A DNA stretch of 6,136 nucleotides, from positions 1 to 6,136 of the forward strand of contig JAFOJB010000429.1 of NCBI GenBank assembly GCA_017420455.1, in the 5' to 3' direction. Positions 1 through 6,136 of this stretch are shown piece after piece. Under the pieces are notes generated by a model. That model made no database searches. It had not been told where the DNA came from and saw only the letters and a list, made by a program, of their open reading frames with translations. The DNA is from Blautia sp. (GTDB lineage: Bacteria > Bacillota > Clostridia > Lachnospirales > Lachnospiraceae). Made by a program: the position numbers and the translations under genes. The number at the start of each line of letters is the position of its first letter. The stretch's first letter is position 1.

Positions 1-1880
1 GCAGAGAGAAGGAGATCGAAAGGCTGATCCAGATCCTGAGCCGCAGGACCAAGAATAATCCCTGTCTGGTGGGCGAACCCGGCGTCGGCAAGACCGCCAT
101 CGCGGAAGGCCTCGCCCAGCGGATCGTTACGGGAAATGTACCGGATACGATGAAGGGAAAACGGCTGGTGGTGCTGGATCTTACAGGAATGGTGGCAGGC
201 AGCAAATACAGAGGAGAATTCGAGGAGCGCATCAAAGGCGTTGTGGATGAGGTGCGGGAGCACAGGGGAATCCTCCTGTTTATCGATGAGCTCCACACCA
301 TAATCGGAGCAGGCGGGGCTGAGGGTGCACTGGACGCCTCCAATATTCTGAAGCCTTCTCTCTCCAGAGGGGAGATTCAGCTGATCGGCGCCACAACGAT
401 GGAGGAATACCGGAAATATATTGAGAAGGATGCTGCCCTGGAAAGAAGATTCCAGCCGGTGAATGTGGAAGAGCCCACCGAAGAGGAGGCCATCCGCATC
501 CTGGAAGGGCTCCGTCCGTATTATGAAGCCCACCATCAGGTGACCATCGAGGATGAGGCGGTCCGTGCCGCGGTGCAGATGTCCGAGAGGTATATCAATG
601 ACCGGTTCCTGCCGGACAAGGCTATCGACGTGATCGACGAAGCGGCCTCCAAGGTGCGGCTTGCCGGGTATACGGCCAGTGACGGCACACAGGAACTGGA
701 GATCGAGCTTCGGAAGTACCAGGAGGAAAAGGAGCAGGCCCTCAGAGAGGCGGATCTTGAGAAGGCCAGGGCTGCCCAGGCTGCCCAGAACAAAGTGGAG
801 GAGGAGATCGGGAAGATCCGCGTCAGGGAGGAGAAGATGAACGCCCGGAAGGGAAAGGTTGTCACGGCTTCTTCTGTAGCGGCGATCATTTCAGACTGGA
901 CCAGGATCCCGGTGCAGAAGCTCACCGAGGGGGAGACGAAACGTCTGGCCCGGCTGGAAAAAGAGCTCCACAGGAGAGTGATCGGCCAGGAAGAGGCAGT
1001 GAAGGCAGTCGCCCAGGCCGTGAAGCGCGGCAGAGTCGGGCTGAAGGATCCGGCAAGGCCGATCGGTTCGTTCTTGTTCCTGGGTCCTACGGGTGTGGGA
1101 AAGACCGAGCTTTCCAAGGCGCTGGCCGAAACCGTCTTTGGCAGCGAGCAGGCGATGATCCGGGTAGATATGTCGGAGTATATGGAAAAACACAGCGTAT
1201 CCAGGCTGATCGGTTCTCCGCCGGGGTATGTGGGATACGAGGAAGGGGGACAGCTGAGCGAAAAAGTCAGGCGGAATCCCTACAGTGTGGTTCTTTTCGA
1301 CGAGATCGAGAAAGCGCATCCGGATGTATTCAACATCCTTCTGCAGGTTCTGGATGACGGCCATATCACCGATGCCCACGGGCGGAAGGTGGATTTTAAG
1401 CAGACCATCATCATCATGACCTCCAATGCGGGGGCTCAGGCGATCATAGAACCGAAAAGGCTGGGGTTTGTCTCGGACAATTCGGAGCAGAAGGCCTATG
1501 AGCAGATGAAATCCGGCGTAATGGAGGAGGTCCGCCGCATCTTCAAACCGGAGTTCCTGAACCGGATCGACGAGATCATGGTCTTCCATACCCTGACGAA
1601 GCCCGAAATAAAACAGATCGTGGATATCCTTCTGAAAAAGCTTATCTCCCGGTGCAAGGAGCAGCTGGATATTACCCTGCAGGTTTCGGCACCTGCAAGA
1701 GACCTCCTGGCGGAGAGCGGGTACGACAGCAAATACGGGGCAAGACCTCTGAAGAGGGCTGTCCAGACCCAGGTGGAGGATGCCCTGGCAAACGAGCTCC
1801 TGGAGGGGCGTATCTCGAAGGGGGATACGGTCCTTGTCAGACAAAAAGAGAAAAAGATCATTTTTACAGTGAAAGAATAA
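1..1880 (+). CDS. clpC: ClpC, AAA+ unfoldase of the Clp protease (5' partial)
   Basis: Hsp100 ATPase that unfolds proteins and threads them into the ClpP peptidase in the cytoplasm. The frame is open from base 3, giving 625 residues. The GTG at 69 lies inside the first Walker A region and is not a start; the N-terminal substrate/adaptor domain (roughly 190 residues in the family) is off the left edge. Numbering from base 3, the first AAA+ module has Walker A GEPGVGKT (24-31), Walker B with IDE (to 96), sensor GATT (129-132) and the arginine pair in LERRF (148-149). A short charged coiled-coil M-domain follows (about 227-277); its small size separates ClpC from ClpB. The second module has Walker A GPTGVGKT (361-368), Walker B FDEIEKAHP (from 432), TSN (473-475), LNR (519-521) and sensor-2 GARP (579-582). 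The LGF tripeptide at 487-489 matches the ClpP-docking loop. All catalytic motifs are intact. A 12-nt gap leads to the next gene, so co-transcription is likely. Its promoter and any CtsR operator are outside the window. Confidence 0.97.
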   Translation, partial: REKEIERLIQILSRRTKNNPCLVGEPGVGKTAIAEGLAQRIVTGNVPDTMKGKRLVVLDLTGMVAGSKYRGEFEERIKGVVDEVREHRGILLFIDELHTIIGAGGAEGALDASNILKPSLSRGEIQLIGATTMEEYRKYIEKDAALERRFQPVNVEEPTEEEAIRILEGLRPYYEAHHQVTIEDEAVRAAVQMSERYINDRFLPDKAIDVIDEAASKVRLAGYTASDGTQELEIELRKYQEEKEQALREADLEKARAAQAAQNKVEEEIGKIRVREEKMNARKGKVVTASSVAAIISDWTRIPVQKLTEGETKRLARLEKELHRRVIGQEEAVKAVAQAVKRGRVGLKDPARPIGSFLFLGPTGVGKTELSKALAETVFGSEQAMIRVDMSEYMEKHSVSRLIGSPPGYVGYEEGGQLSEKVRRNPYSVVLFDEIEKAHPDVFNILLQVLDDGHITDAHGRKVDFKQTIIIMTSNAGAQAIIEPKRLGFVSDNSEQKAYEQMKSGVMEEVRRIFKPEFLNRIDEIMVFHTLTKPEIKQIVDILLKKLISRCKEQLDITLQVSAPARDLLAESGYDSKYGARPLKRAVQTQVEDALANELLEGRISKGDTVLVRQKEKKIIFTVKE

Positions 1881-1884
1881 GAGG
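1879..1884 (+). promoter_or_regulatory. Ribosome binding site of the 140-residue protein
   Basis: AAGAGG lies 8 nt before the ATG at 1893 and overlaps the clpC stop codon (1878-1880). This supports the chosen start and suggests that ribosomes leaving clpC can re-initiate here. Confidence 0.7.
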
Positions 1885-1892
1885 TTAAAACT

Positions 1893-2315
1893 ATGTCAGC
1901 AGTAAAAGAACTGATTCGTACGAACGAGAACGGCACCATCAGCTTTGGGGATTATGAACTTGCGCAGAAGTCAAAACTGTCTGACTTTCAGCATCAGGGT
2001 GATCTTTATAAGGTGAAGACCTTCCAGGAGATCACAAAGCTGGAAAGAAACGGGATGTTTGTCTACGAATCTGTTCCGGGTACCGCTGTTTTTGAGCTGT
2101 CTCAGGATGGCAGCGGTATGAGTTTCCAGGTGGAGGGAAAGGAAGACGCCCAGATCACGGTAGAGCTGGAGGCGGATACGGAATATGATGTGGCGATCAA
2201 GGGTCAGGACGCCGGCAGGATGAAGACCAATCTGGGAGGAAAGCTTTCCTTCAGTGTGGACTTCGGCGCATCCGGTCCTGTAGACGTTACGATCAGAAAG
2301 TGTGTCAATGAATAA
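1893..2315 (+). CDS. Conserved-looking cytoplasmic protein of unknown function between clpC and radA
   Basis: A 140-residue protein that I cannot assign to a characterised family. From memory, similar proteins occur at this position in Lachnospiraceae genomes, sometimes auto-labelled 'endosialidase'; nothing seen here supports that enzymatic label. There is no signal peptide, membrane segment or metal-binding cluster, and only one cysteine (137). The N-terminal half (1-60) is mixed and charged, with the segments GTISFGDYEL (14-23) and TKLERNGMFVYES (48-60). The second half (about 63-136) alternates hydrophobic and polar residues with Gly/Asp turns, including KTNLGGKLSFSVDF (111-124), which suggests a small beta-sandwich. 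It starts 12 nt after clpC with a good ribosome binding site and overlaps the radA start by 8 nt, so it is probably translated together with both. An accessory role in Clp proteolysis or DNA repair is only a guess from position. Confidence 0.9.
   Translation: MSAVKELIRTNENGTISFGDYELAQKSKLSDFQHQGDLYKVKTFQEITKLERNGMFVYESVPGTAVFELSQDGSGMSFQVEGKEDAQITVELEADTEYDVAIKGQDAGRMKTNLGGKLSFSVDFGASGPVDVTIRKCVNE
2295..2300 (+). promoter_or_regulatory. Weak ribosome binding site deciding the radA start
   Basis: AGAAAG sits 7 nt before the ATG at 2308 but only 1 nt before the in-frame GTG at 2302, so the ATG is the better start. The site is a poor match to AGGAGG. Translation of radA probably depends on coupling to the overlapping upstream gene. 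Confidence 0.45.
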
Positions 2316-3693
2316 GAAAAAAACTGTTTTTTTCTGCCAGGAATGTGGGTACGAATCCTCTAAATGGATGGGCCAGTGCCCCGGCTGCCATTCGTGGAAT
2401 ACCTTTGTGGAGGAGCCGGCGGCAGTTTCGAAAAAGAGCGCCGGCTCTTCCGGCATCGGAAGAGCTGACCGGCCTGTTCCGGTGGTCCTGAAGGATATCG
2501 ATCTGACGGAAGAGATAAGAAAAACCAGTGGTATGGCAGAACTGGACCGGGTGCTGGGAGGCGGGATCGTCTCCGCATCCCTGGTCCTGGTGGGTGGAGA
2601 TCCGGGAATCGGAAAATCCACCCTTCTTTTGCAGATGTGCAGGAATCTGTCGAATAATGGAGCCTCCGTTCTCTATATTTCCGGCGAGGAATCTCTTCGC
2701 CAGATCAAAATGCGTGCGGACCGGCTGGGCAGCTTCCCGGATTCGATGGAGCTGTTCTGTGAGACCAATCTCGGGAATGTGCGGGAGGTGCTGGAGCGGA
2801 AGAAGCCCGATGTCGCCATTATCGATTCGATCCAGACCATGTACAGTGAGGAAGTGGGTTCCGCGCCGGGGAGTGTCGCGCAGGTACGGGAATCTACCAA
2901 CGTGCTGCTGCAGATTGCCAAGGGCTGCGGAGTTACCATCTTTATCGTAGGTCATGTGACCAAGGAGGGAAGCGTCGCCGGGCCCAGAGTTCTGGAGCAT
3001 ATGGTGGATACGGTCCTCTATTTCGAGGGTGACCGTCATGCATCCTACCGGATCCTGCGGGCGGTAAAGAACCGTTTTGGCTCTACCAATGAAATCGGCG
3101 TGTTCGAAATGGAAAACGAAGGACTCAGGGAAGTGGCAAATCCCTCCGAGTTTCTTCTGGACGGCAGACCGGAAAACGCCTCAGGGTCAGTGGTGGCCTG
3201 TTCCATGAACGGAACCAGACCGCTCCTGGTGGAAATCCAGGCACTGGTCTGTCAGAGCAATTTCGGGATCCCCAGGCGTACCACCGTAGGAACGGATTTC
3301 AACCGGGTGAATCTTCTGATGGCAGTTATTGAGAGGAAGGCCGGCCTGGCGCTGGGCGCTTCAGATGCCTATGTAAACATTGCCGGCGGAATGAAGATGA
3401 ATGAGCCCGCCATCGATCTGGCAATCTGTCTTGCCATCGTCTCCAGCTACAGGGAGATCATCATCCCGGACAGCGTGATGGTCTTCGGGGAAGTGGGACT
3501 CAGCGGCGAGGTGAGGTCTGTCAGTATGGCAGAGCAGAGAGTGCAGGAGGCGAAAAAGCTGGGCTTCTCCACGGTCATCCTCCCTGCTGTCTGTAAAGGC
3601 GCGCTGAAAAAACAGGAAGGGATCGAACTCATTTACGTAAACACCCTGCGGGAAGCCATCAGCTGGATATGCAGCGCAGGCGGGAAGAAATAA
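2308..3693 (+). CDS. radA: DNA repair protein RadA (Sms), branch-migration ATPase
   Basis: RecA-related DNA-dependent ATPase that processes recombination intermediates and drives branch migration with RecA in the cytoplasm. From the ATG the protein is 461 residues, matching the family's usual length of about 455-460. An N-terminal four-cysteine zinc finger (C10, C13, C24, C27) is followed by a linker and the RecA-like core. The core has Walker A GDPGIGKST (97-105), Walker B VAIIDSIQT (169-177) and the RadA-specific KNRFG motif (254-258). The C-terminal part (about 280-455) is the Lon-protease-like domain, with GGMKMNEPAIDLA at about 360-372; in this family it lacks peptidase activity and serves oligomerisation and DNA binding. 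All key motifs are present. A GTG at 2302 is an alternative start adding two residues but lacks a spaced ribosome binding site. The gene overlaps the preceding one (ATGAATAA, 2308-2315). The clpC-radA linkage is the usual Firmicute arrangement, but disA, which follows radA in Bacillus, is not next here. Confidence 0.98.
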   Translation: MNKKKTVFFCQECGYESSKWMGQCPGCHSWNTFVEEPAAVSKKSAGSSGIGRADRPVPVVLKDIDLTEEIRKTSGMAELDRVLGGGIVSASLVLVGGDPGIGKSTLLLQMCRNLSNNGASVLYISGEESLRQIKMRADRLGSFPDSMELFCETNLGNVREVLERKKPDVAIIDSIQTMYSEEVGSAPGSVAQVRESTNVLLQIAKGCGVTIFIVGHVTKEGSVAGPRVLEHMVDTVLYFEGDRHASYRILRAVKNRFGSTNEIGVFEMENEGLREVANPSEFLLDGRPENASGSVVACSMNGTRPLLVEIQALVCQSNFGIPRRTTVGTDFNRVNLLMAVIERKAGLALGASDAYVNIAGGMKMNEPAIDLAICLAIVSSYREIIIPDSVMVFGEVGLSGEVRSVSMAEQRVQEAKKLGFSTVILPAVCKGALKKQEGIELIYVNTLREAISWICSAGGKK

Positions 3694-3732
3694 GAAGCGC
3701 AGAATCGCTTTCATGGGAGATGTGAAAAAGCG

Positions 3733-3796
3733 GCCGGTATTAAAGCGGGTCCGGATCACAGCCTGTCCGGATCAAAGCGAGTCCGGATCACAGACG
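3733..3796. repeat. Three tandem 16-bp repeats plus a degenerate fourth
   Basis: Units start at 3749, 3765 and 3781, exactly 16 bp apart. Each begins with the 10-base core GTCCGGATCA, then C or A, then AG, then three variable bases; the first and third units are identical over 13 bases. Each contains the palindrome TCCGGA and a GATC. The preceding 16 bases (3733-3748) match the second unit at 11 of 16 positions, so an older decayed copy is possible. The array is non-coding, 55 bp before the start of the secreted-protein gene. A 16-bp period is not a codon multiple. It could be an operator array or a slippage product; the function is unknown. Confidence 0.85.
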
Positions 3797-3835
3797 TGAC
3801 AGAGAAACCGGCGGCATGGAAGAATATTTTACATT

Positions 3836-3842
3836 AGGGGGA
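3836..3842 (+). promoter_or_regulatory. Ribosome binding site of the secreted protein
   Basis: AGGGGGA lies 8 nt before the ATG at 3851. It is a strong purine-rich site at ideal spacing and fixes the start directly in front of a well-formed signal peptide. I could not find a convincing -35/-10 pair between radA and this site. Confidence 0.75.
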
Positions 3843-3850
3843 ATTCAGAA

Positions 3851-4732
3851 ATGAAATTATGGATACAAAGAGCGGCTATCTTATCTGCCATCATATGCTT
3901 CGGTCTGACAGTATCTGCCGAAGAATCGACAATTCCCCCGAACGATGGCCAGGCTTCTGCAGCGGTGGAAAACGCTTCAGACACTCCATCCGAAACTGCG
4001 GCTGACCAGAATGCGGCTTCCGCTGCGGGAGAAGCGCTTACCCCTGTTCCGACGCAGGAACCGGAGGATCCGGCTGTTACGCTGATCAAGAATGTACAGG
4101 AAGCACTGAATAAAGCCGGATATAATTGCGGCGCCGTGGATGGCATTCAGGGCCCTGCCACGAACGGGGCAATCCAGTCCTTCCGCAGGGACCGCCATAT
4201 GGGAGGAGAATACAACGTTGTAATCGATGAGGCGCTTCTTTACGCCCTGGGAATCACCCACGACCTGGTGTGGGATCCCTTCCATTCCATTGAAGATATG
4301 CATACTGTCGTAAAAGCCGGAAAGGGCTATGGACAGGAGCTGATCATGGGAATGGAAAAGATCGGCGCCAGCTGGGACAGGGATATCAATCTGGGAAATT
4401 ATATCCAGAGAGGCAGCAGTTCCTTCCATGTCGGGATCAAGGTGAAAACAGAAGATGAGCTTCTTCTGGCCACTCTGGCCTGCGATCAGGGCTGGAAGCT
4501 GGAAAGCATCAGGAATTTCGATACCGGAGATTATTATTATTACAATGGGGATGACAGTTCTGTGATCGTAGAGCCCTATGGCGGCAATGTTCTGGCCGCC
4601 AGAAGTGATACCCTGGACGGGAATCCCCAAGGCGGGACGCTGGTGCAGTCTGCAGTGGCGGAACCTGCAGCAGAGGCCGGACAGGTTCCGGAAACAGCGG
4701 CAGCAGAGGAAGTACAGCCCGGAACCCCGTGA
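3851..4732 (+). CDS. Secreted protein with peptidoglycan-binding domain and unknown C-terminal domain
   Basis: A 293-residue exported protein. Residues 1-23 form a signal peptide: K2 and R7, a hydrophobic core AAILSAIICFGLTV, and a V-S-A cleavage site before E24. C15 is preceded by Ile, so this is not a lipobox. Residues 24-75 are an Ala/Pro/Glu/Thr-rich, probably disordered linker. Residues about 76-134 match the PG_binding_1 fold: NVQEALNKAGY, then VDGIQGPATNGAIQSF with the hallmark DG-x-x-G-x-x-T pattern, then a closing IDEALLYALGI. This would anchor the protein to the cell wall. Residues about 135-255 form a second globular region I do not recognise, with an aromatic patch DYYYYNGD (227-234). 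Residues 265-293 are another Ala/Glu/Pro-rich tail. No amidase, NlpC/P60, lysozyme or L,D-transpeptidase motif is visible, so a hydrolytic role is unsupported. It is followed within 8 nt by a terminator and appears to be a single-gene unit. Confidence 0.9.
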   Translation: MKLWIQRAAILSAIICFGLTVSAEESTIPPNDGQASAAVENASDTPSETAADQNAASAAGEALTPVPTQEPEDPAVTLIKNVQEALNKAGYNCGAVDGIQGPATNGAIQSFRRDRHMGGEYNVVIDEALLYALGITHDLVWDPFHSIEDMHTVVKAGKGYGQELIMGMEKIGASWDRDINLGNYIQRGSSSFHVGIKVKTEDELLLATLACDQGWKLESIRNFDTGDYYYYNGDDSSVIVEPYGGNVLAARSDTLDGNPQGGTLVQSAVAEPAAEAGQVPETAAAEEVQPGTP

Positions 4733-4739
4733 CCGGAAG

Positions 4740-4797
4740 CCGGACAGTTCCTGAGGATTCATCCAGGATTAACTGTCCCGGATCGTCTTTCTTTTTA
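4740..4797 (+). terminator. Rho-independent terminator after the secreted-protein gene
   Basis: CCGGACAGTT (4740-4749) pairs with AACTGTCCCGG (4771-4781), with one extra C in the 3' arm. The loop can extend the stem through TCCTG (4749-4753) with CAGGA (4764-4768), bulging a few bases. A T-rich run, TCTTTCTTTTT (4786-4796), follows. The hairpin starts 8 nt after the stop codon, as expected for this gene's own terminator. Confidence 0.8.
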
Positions 4798-4847
4798 TCC
4801 GACAGCACACTGCAAAAAATATTTACATAGTACAGATGGAAAGCCTG

Positions 4848-4903
4848 AAAACGGGGCTGTGAAGAACTGTGCGTCAGACACAGTTCGTCACAGCCCCGTT
4901 TTT
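4848..4903. terminator. Strong bidirectional terminator between convergent genes
   Basis: A 24-nt left arm (4848-4871, AAAACGGGGCTGTGA then AGAACTGTG) pairs with 4879-4902 with a single A/G mismatch and a 7-nt loop CGTCAGA (4872-4878). The plus strand ends in TTTTT (4899-4903) and the minus strand in TTTT (complement of 4848-4851), so the hairpin can stop transcription from both sides: the secreted-protein gene and the minus-strand trpB-like gene. Confidence 0.9.
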
Positions 4904-4916
4904 ATGATTTCAGTGC

Positions 4917-4970
4917 AAAAAGACATCCTCCATCAGAACCGTTCGGAGGAACGATGCCTTCTGTGATGGA
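4917..4970 (-). terminator. Possible weaker terminator just after the trpB-like gene
   Basis: On the minus strand, TCCATCA (complement of 4964-4970) pairs with TGATGGA (complement of 4929-4935). An inner GAA/TTC pairing and a small CGTTC-CTCC-GAACG hairpin lie inside. A TTTTT run (complement of 4917-4921) follows, but 7 nt beyond the stem, which is not canonical. It starts 4 nt after the stop codon of the minus-strand gene. It may be a processing or 3'-stabilising hairpin ahead of the stronger terminator at 4848-4903. Confidence 0.45.
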
Positions 4971-4974
4971 TTTT

Positions 4975-6136
4975 TCAGCGGTTTGCCGGAATATCCGGAA
5001 TACCTGCAAAGCCTTTGGCCAGATCCTCGTCGGTGGGGATATAGTCTGTCATCGTGCCGTTGTTGTAGGCTTCGTACGCCTTCAGGTCGAAATAACCGGT
5101 ACCGGTCAGGCCGAAGATGATAGTCTTCTCTTCACCGGTTTCCTTGCATTTCAGAGCTTCGTCGATGGCGGCGCGGATCGCGTGGCTGGATTCGGGAGCA
5201 GGGAGAATTCCCTCTACTCTTGCGAACTGCTCGGCGGCAGCAAACACGCTGGTCTGCTCGACAGCCTGTGCTTCCAGGTATCCATCTGCATAAAGCTGGG
5301 AAAGGACCGGGCTCATGCCATGATAGCGAAGGCCTCCGGCATGGTTGGCGGAAGGAATAAACCCGTGGCCCAGAGTGTACATTTTCGCCATGGGGCAGAC
5401 CTTTCCGGTATCACAGAAGTCATAGGCAAACCTGCCTCTCGTAAAGCTTGGGCAGGATGCAGGTTCGATGGCGATGATCCGGTAGTCTGCTTCGCCGCGG
5501 AGTTTTTCGCCCATGAAGGGAGAGATCAGGCCGCCCAGATTGGAGCCGCCGCCGGCGCATCCGATGATGATGTCCGGTTTGATTCCGTATTTATCACAGG
5601 CTGTCTTTGTTTCCATACCGATGATGGACTGGTGCAGCAGCACCTGGTTCAGGACGCTGCCCAGCTCATAGCGGTATCCCGGTGTAGAGGTGGCAGCCTC
5701 TACGGCCTCGGAAATCGCGCAGCCGAGAGAACCTGTTGTCCCCGGGAATTCTTCGTTGATCTTGCGGCCGATGTTTGTGTCCATGGAGGGAGAAGGCGTG
5801 ACATCTGCTCCGTAGGTACGCATTACTTCCCGGCGGAAAGGCTTCTGCTCATAGGAAACCTTGACCATGTAAACCTTGCAGTCCAGTCCGAAATAGGAGC
5901 AGGCCATGGAAAGAGCAGTTCCCCACTGACCGGCGCCGGTTTCGGTGGTGACGCCCTTCAGCCCCTGGGCCTTTGCATAGTAAGCCTGGGCGATCGCGGA
6001 ATTCAGTTTATGGCTTCCGGAGGTATTGTTTCCTTCGAATTTATAGAAAATATGTGCCGGGGTGTCCAGCGCTTTTTCCAGAAATACGGCATGCACCAGC
6101 GGAGAGGGACGGTACATTTTGTAAAAGTTCAGGACC
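4975..6136 (-). CDS. trpB: TrpB2-type tryptophan synthase beta chain (5' partial)
   Basis: PLP-dependent enzyme that condenses indole with serine to give tryptophan in the cytoplasm. The frame stays open to the right edge (V-L-N-F-Y-K precedes the Met at 6117), so that Met is internal; 386 residues are visible and the family is about 430-460 long. Numbering from that Met, the catalytic lysine is K37 in GSHKLN, the catalytic glutamate is E59 in ETGAGQWG (59-66), the PLP phosphate loop is GGGSNLGG (189-196), and LTGTGYFD (337-344) fits the cofactor-nitrogen contact region. YRPSPL near the start and EGNNTSGSHK resemble the TrpB2 group rather than the TrpB1 partner of TrpA. TrpB2 enzymes often work on free indole, so salvage or a backup role is plausible; no trpA is in view. 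The gene converges on the secreted-protein gene. It could belong to a TrpB-like subgroup with another amino-acid substrate, which sequence alone does not exclude. Confidence 0.93.
   Translation of the reverse strand, partial: VLNFYKMYRPSPLVHAVFLEKALDTPAHIFYKFEGNNTSGSHKLNSAIAQAYYAKAQGLKGVTTETGAGQWGTALSMACSYFGLDCKVYMVKVSYEQKPFRREVMRTYGADVTPSPSMDTNIGRKINEEFPGTTGSLGCAISEAVEAATSTPGYRYELGSVLNQVLLHQSIIGMETKTACDKYGIKPDIIIGCAGGGSNLGGLISPFMGEKLRGEADYRIIAIEPASCPSFTRGRFAYDFCDTGKVCPMAKMYTLGHGFIPSANHAGGLRYHGMSPVLSQLYADGYLEAQAVEQTSVFAAAEQFARVEGILPAPESSHAIRAAIDEALKCKETGEEKTIIFGLTGTGYFDLKAYEAYNNGTMTDYIPTDEDLAKGFAGIPDIPANR

Noticed and set aside
69..71. GTG as a possible clpC start
   Set aside because: It encodes the Val just before the Walker A GEPGVGKT, and the 22 upstream codons (REKEIERLIQ and onward) are typical ClpC sequence.
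891..1844. 317-residue minus-strand reading frame opposite clpC
   Set aside because: It lies entirely antisense to a gene with every ClpC motif intact, resembles no known protein and has no ribosome binding site that I could see. Long antisense frames are common opposite GC-rich codons.
2305..3039. 244-residue minus-strand reading frame opposite radA
   Set aside because: It is antisense to the conserved zinc-finger and ATPase parts of radA; its composition looks like a shadow of the real frame.
3694..3713. Short hairpin after radA (AAGCG / CGCTT) as a terminator
   Set aside because: Only about 5 bp of stem, and no T-run follows.
3796..3835. Possible promoter for the secreted protein (GTGACA at 3796 with TATTTT at 3825 or TACATT at 3830)
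   Set aside because: The spacings of 23 and 28 nt are far from 17, the -10 matches are only 4 of 6, and a start there would leave almost no leader before the ribosome binding site.
3977..4762. 261-residue minus-strand reading frame opposite the secreted-protein gene
   Set aside because: The plus-strand frame has a signal peptide, strong ribosome binding site, recognisable domain and terminator. The minus frame has none, and its start lies inside that terminator hairpin.
4801..4903. Small RNA gene formed by an AT-rich stretch plus the strong hairpin
   Set aside because: TTTACA at 4822 has no -10 box at proper spacing, and the hairpin is fully explained as a bidirectional terminator.

Overview
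The window looks like a chromosomal segment of a moderately GC-rich Firmicute of the class Clostridia, most likely a Lachnospiraceae-type gut anaerobe. This rests on the close resemblance of ClpC and RadA to Firmicute homologues, the clpC-to-radA gene order typical of Firmicutes, strong AG-rich ribosome binding sites, and a small gene between clpC and radA whose sequence resembles proteins I recall only from Lachnospiraceae. The genus cannot be fixed from the sequence alone.

Layout, left to right. Bases 1-1880 (+) are the 3' part of clpC, missing its N-terminal domain because the window starts inside the gene. Bases 1893-2315 (+) encode a 140-residue cytoplasmic protein of unknown function. 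Bases 2308-3693 (+) are radA, overlapping the previous gene by 8 nt. These three genes form one tightly spaced, probably co-transcribed block combining protein quality control (ClpC unfoldase) with recombinational DNA repair (RadA). Bases 3694-3850 are non-coding and hold three tandem copies of a 16-bp sequence plus a possible degenerate fourth. Bases 3851-4732 (+) encode a secreted protein with a signal peptide, a peptidoglycan-binding domain and an unrecognised C-terminal domain. Bases 4733-4974 are a convergent intergenic region with a terminator for the secreted-protein gene, a very strong symmetrical hairpin that can serve both strands, and a weaker hairpin next to the stop of the minus-strand gene. 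Bases 4975-6136 (-) are most of a TrpB2-type tryptophan synthase beta chain whose N-terminus lies beyond the right edge.

The genes do not form an obvious new system. ClpC and RadA are standard housekeeping proteins. The parts least explained by known biology are the 140-residue protein wedged between clpC and radA, the 16-bp repeat array in front of the secreted-protein gene, and the C-terminal domain of that secreted protein. No stretch over 300 bases lacks a gene. I saw no tRNA, rRNA, CRISPR array, insertion sequence or attachment site.
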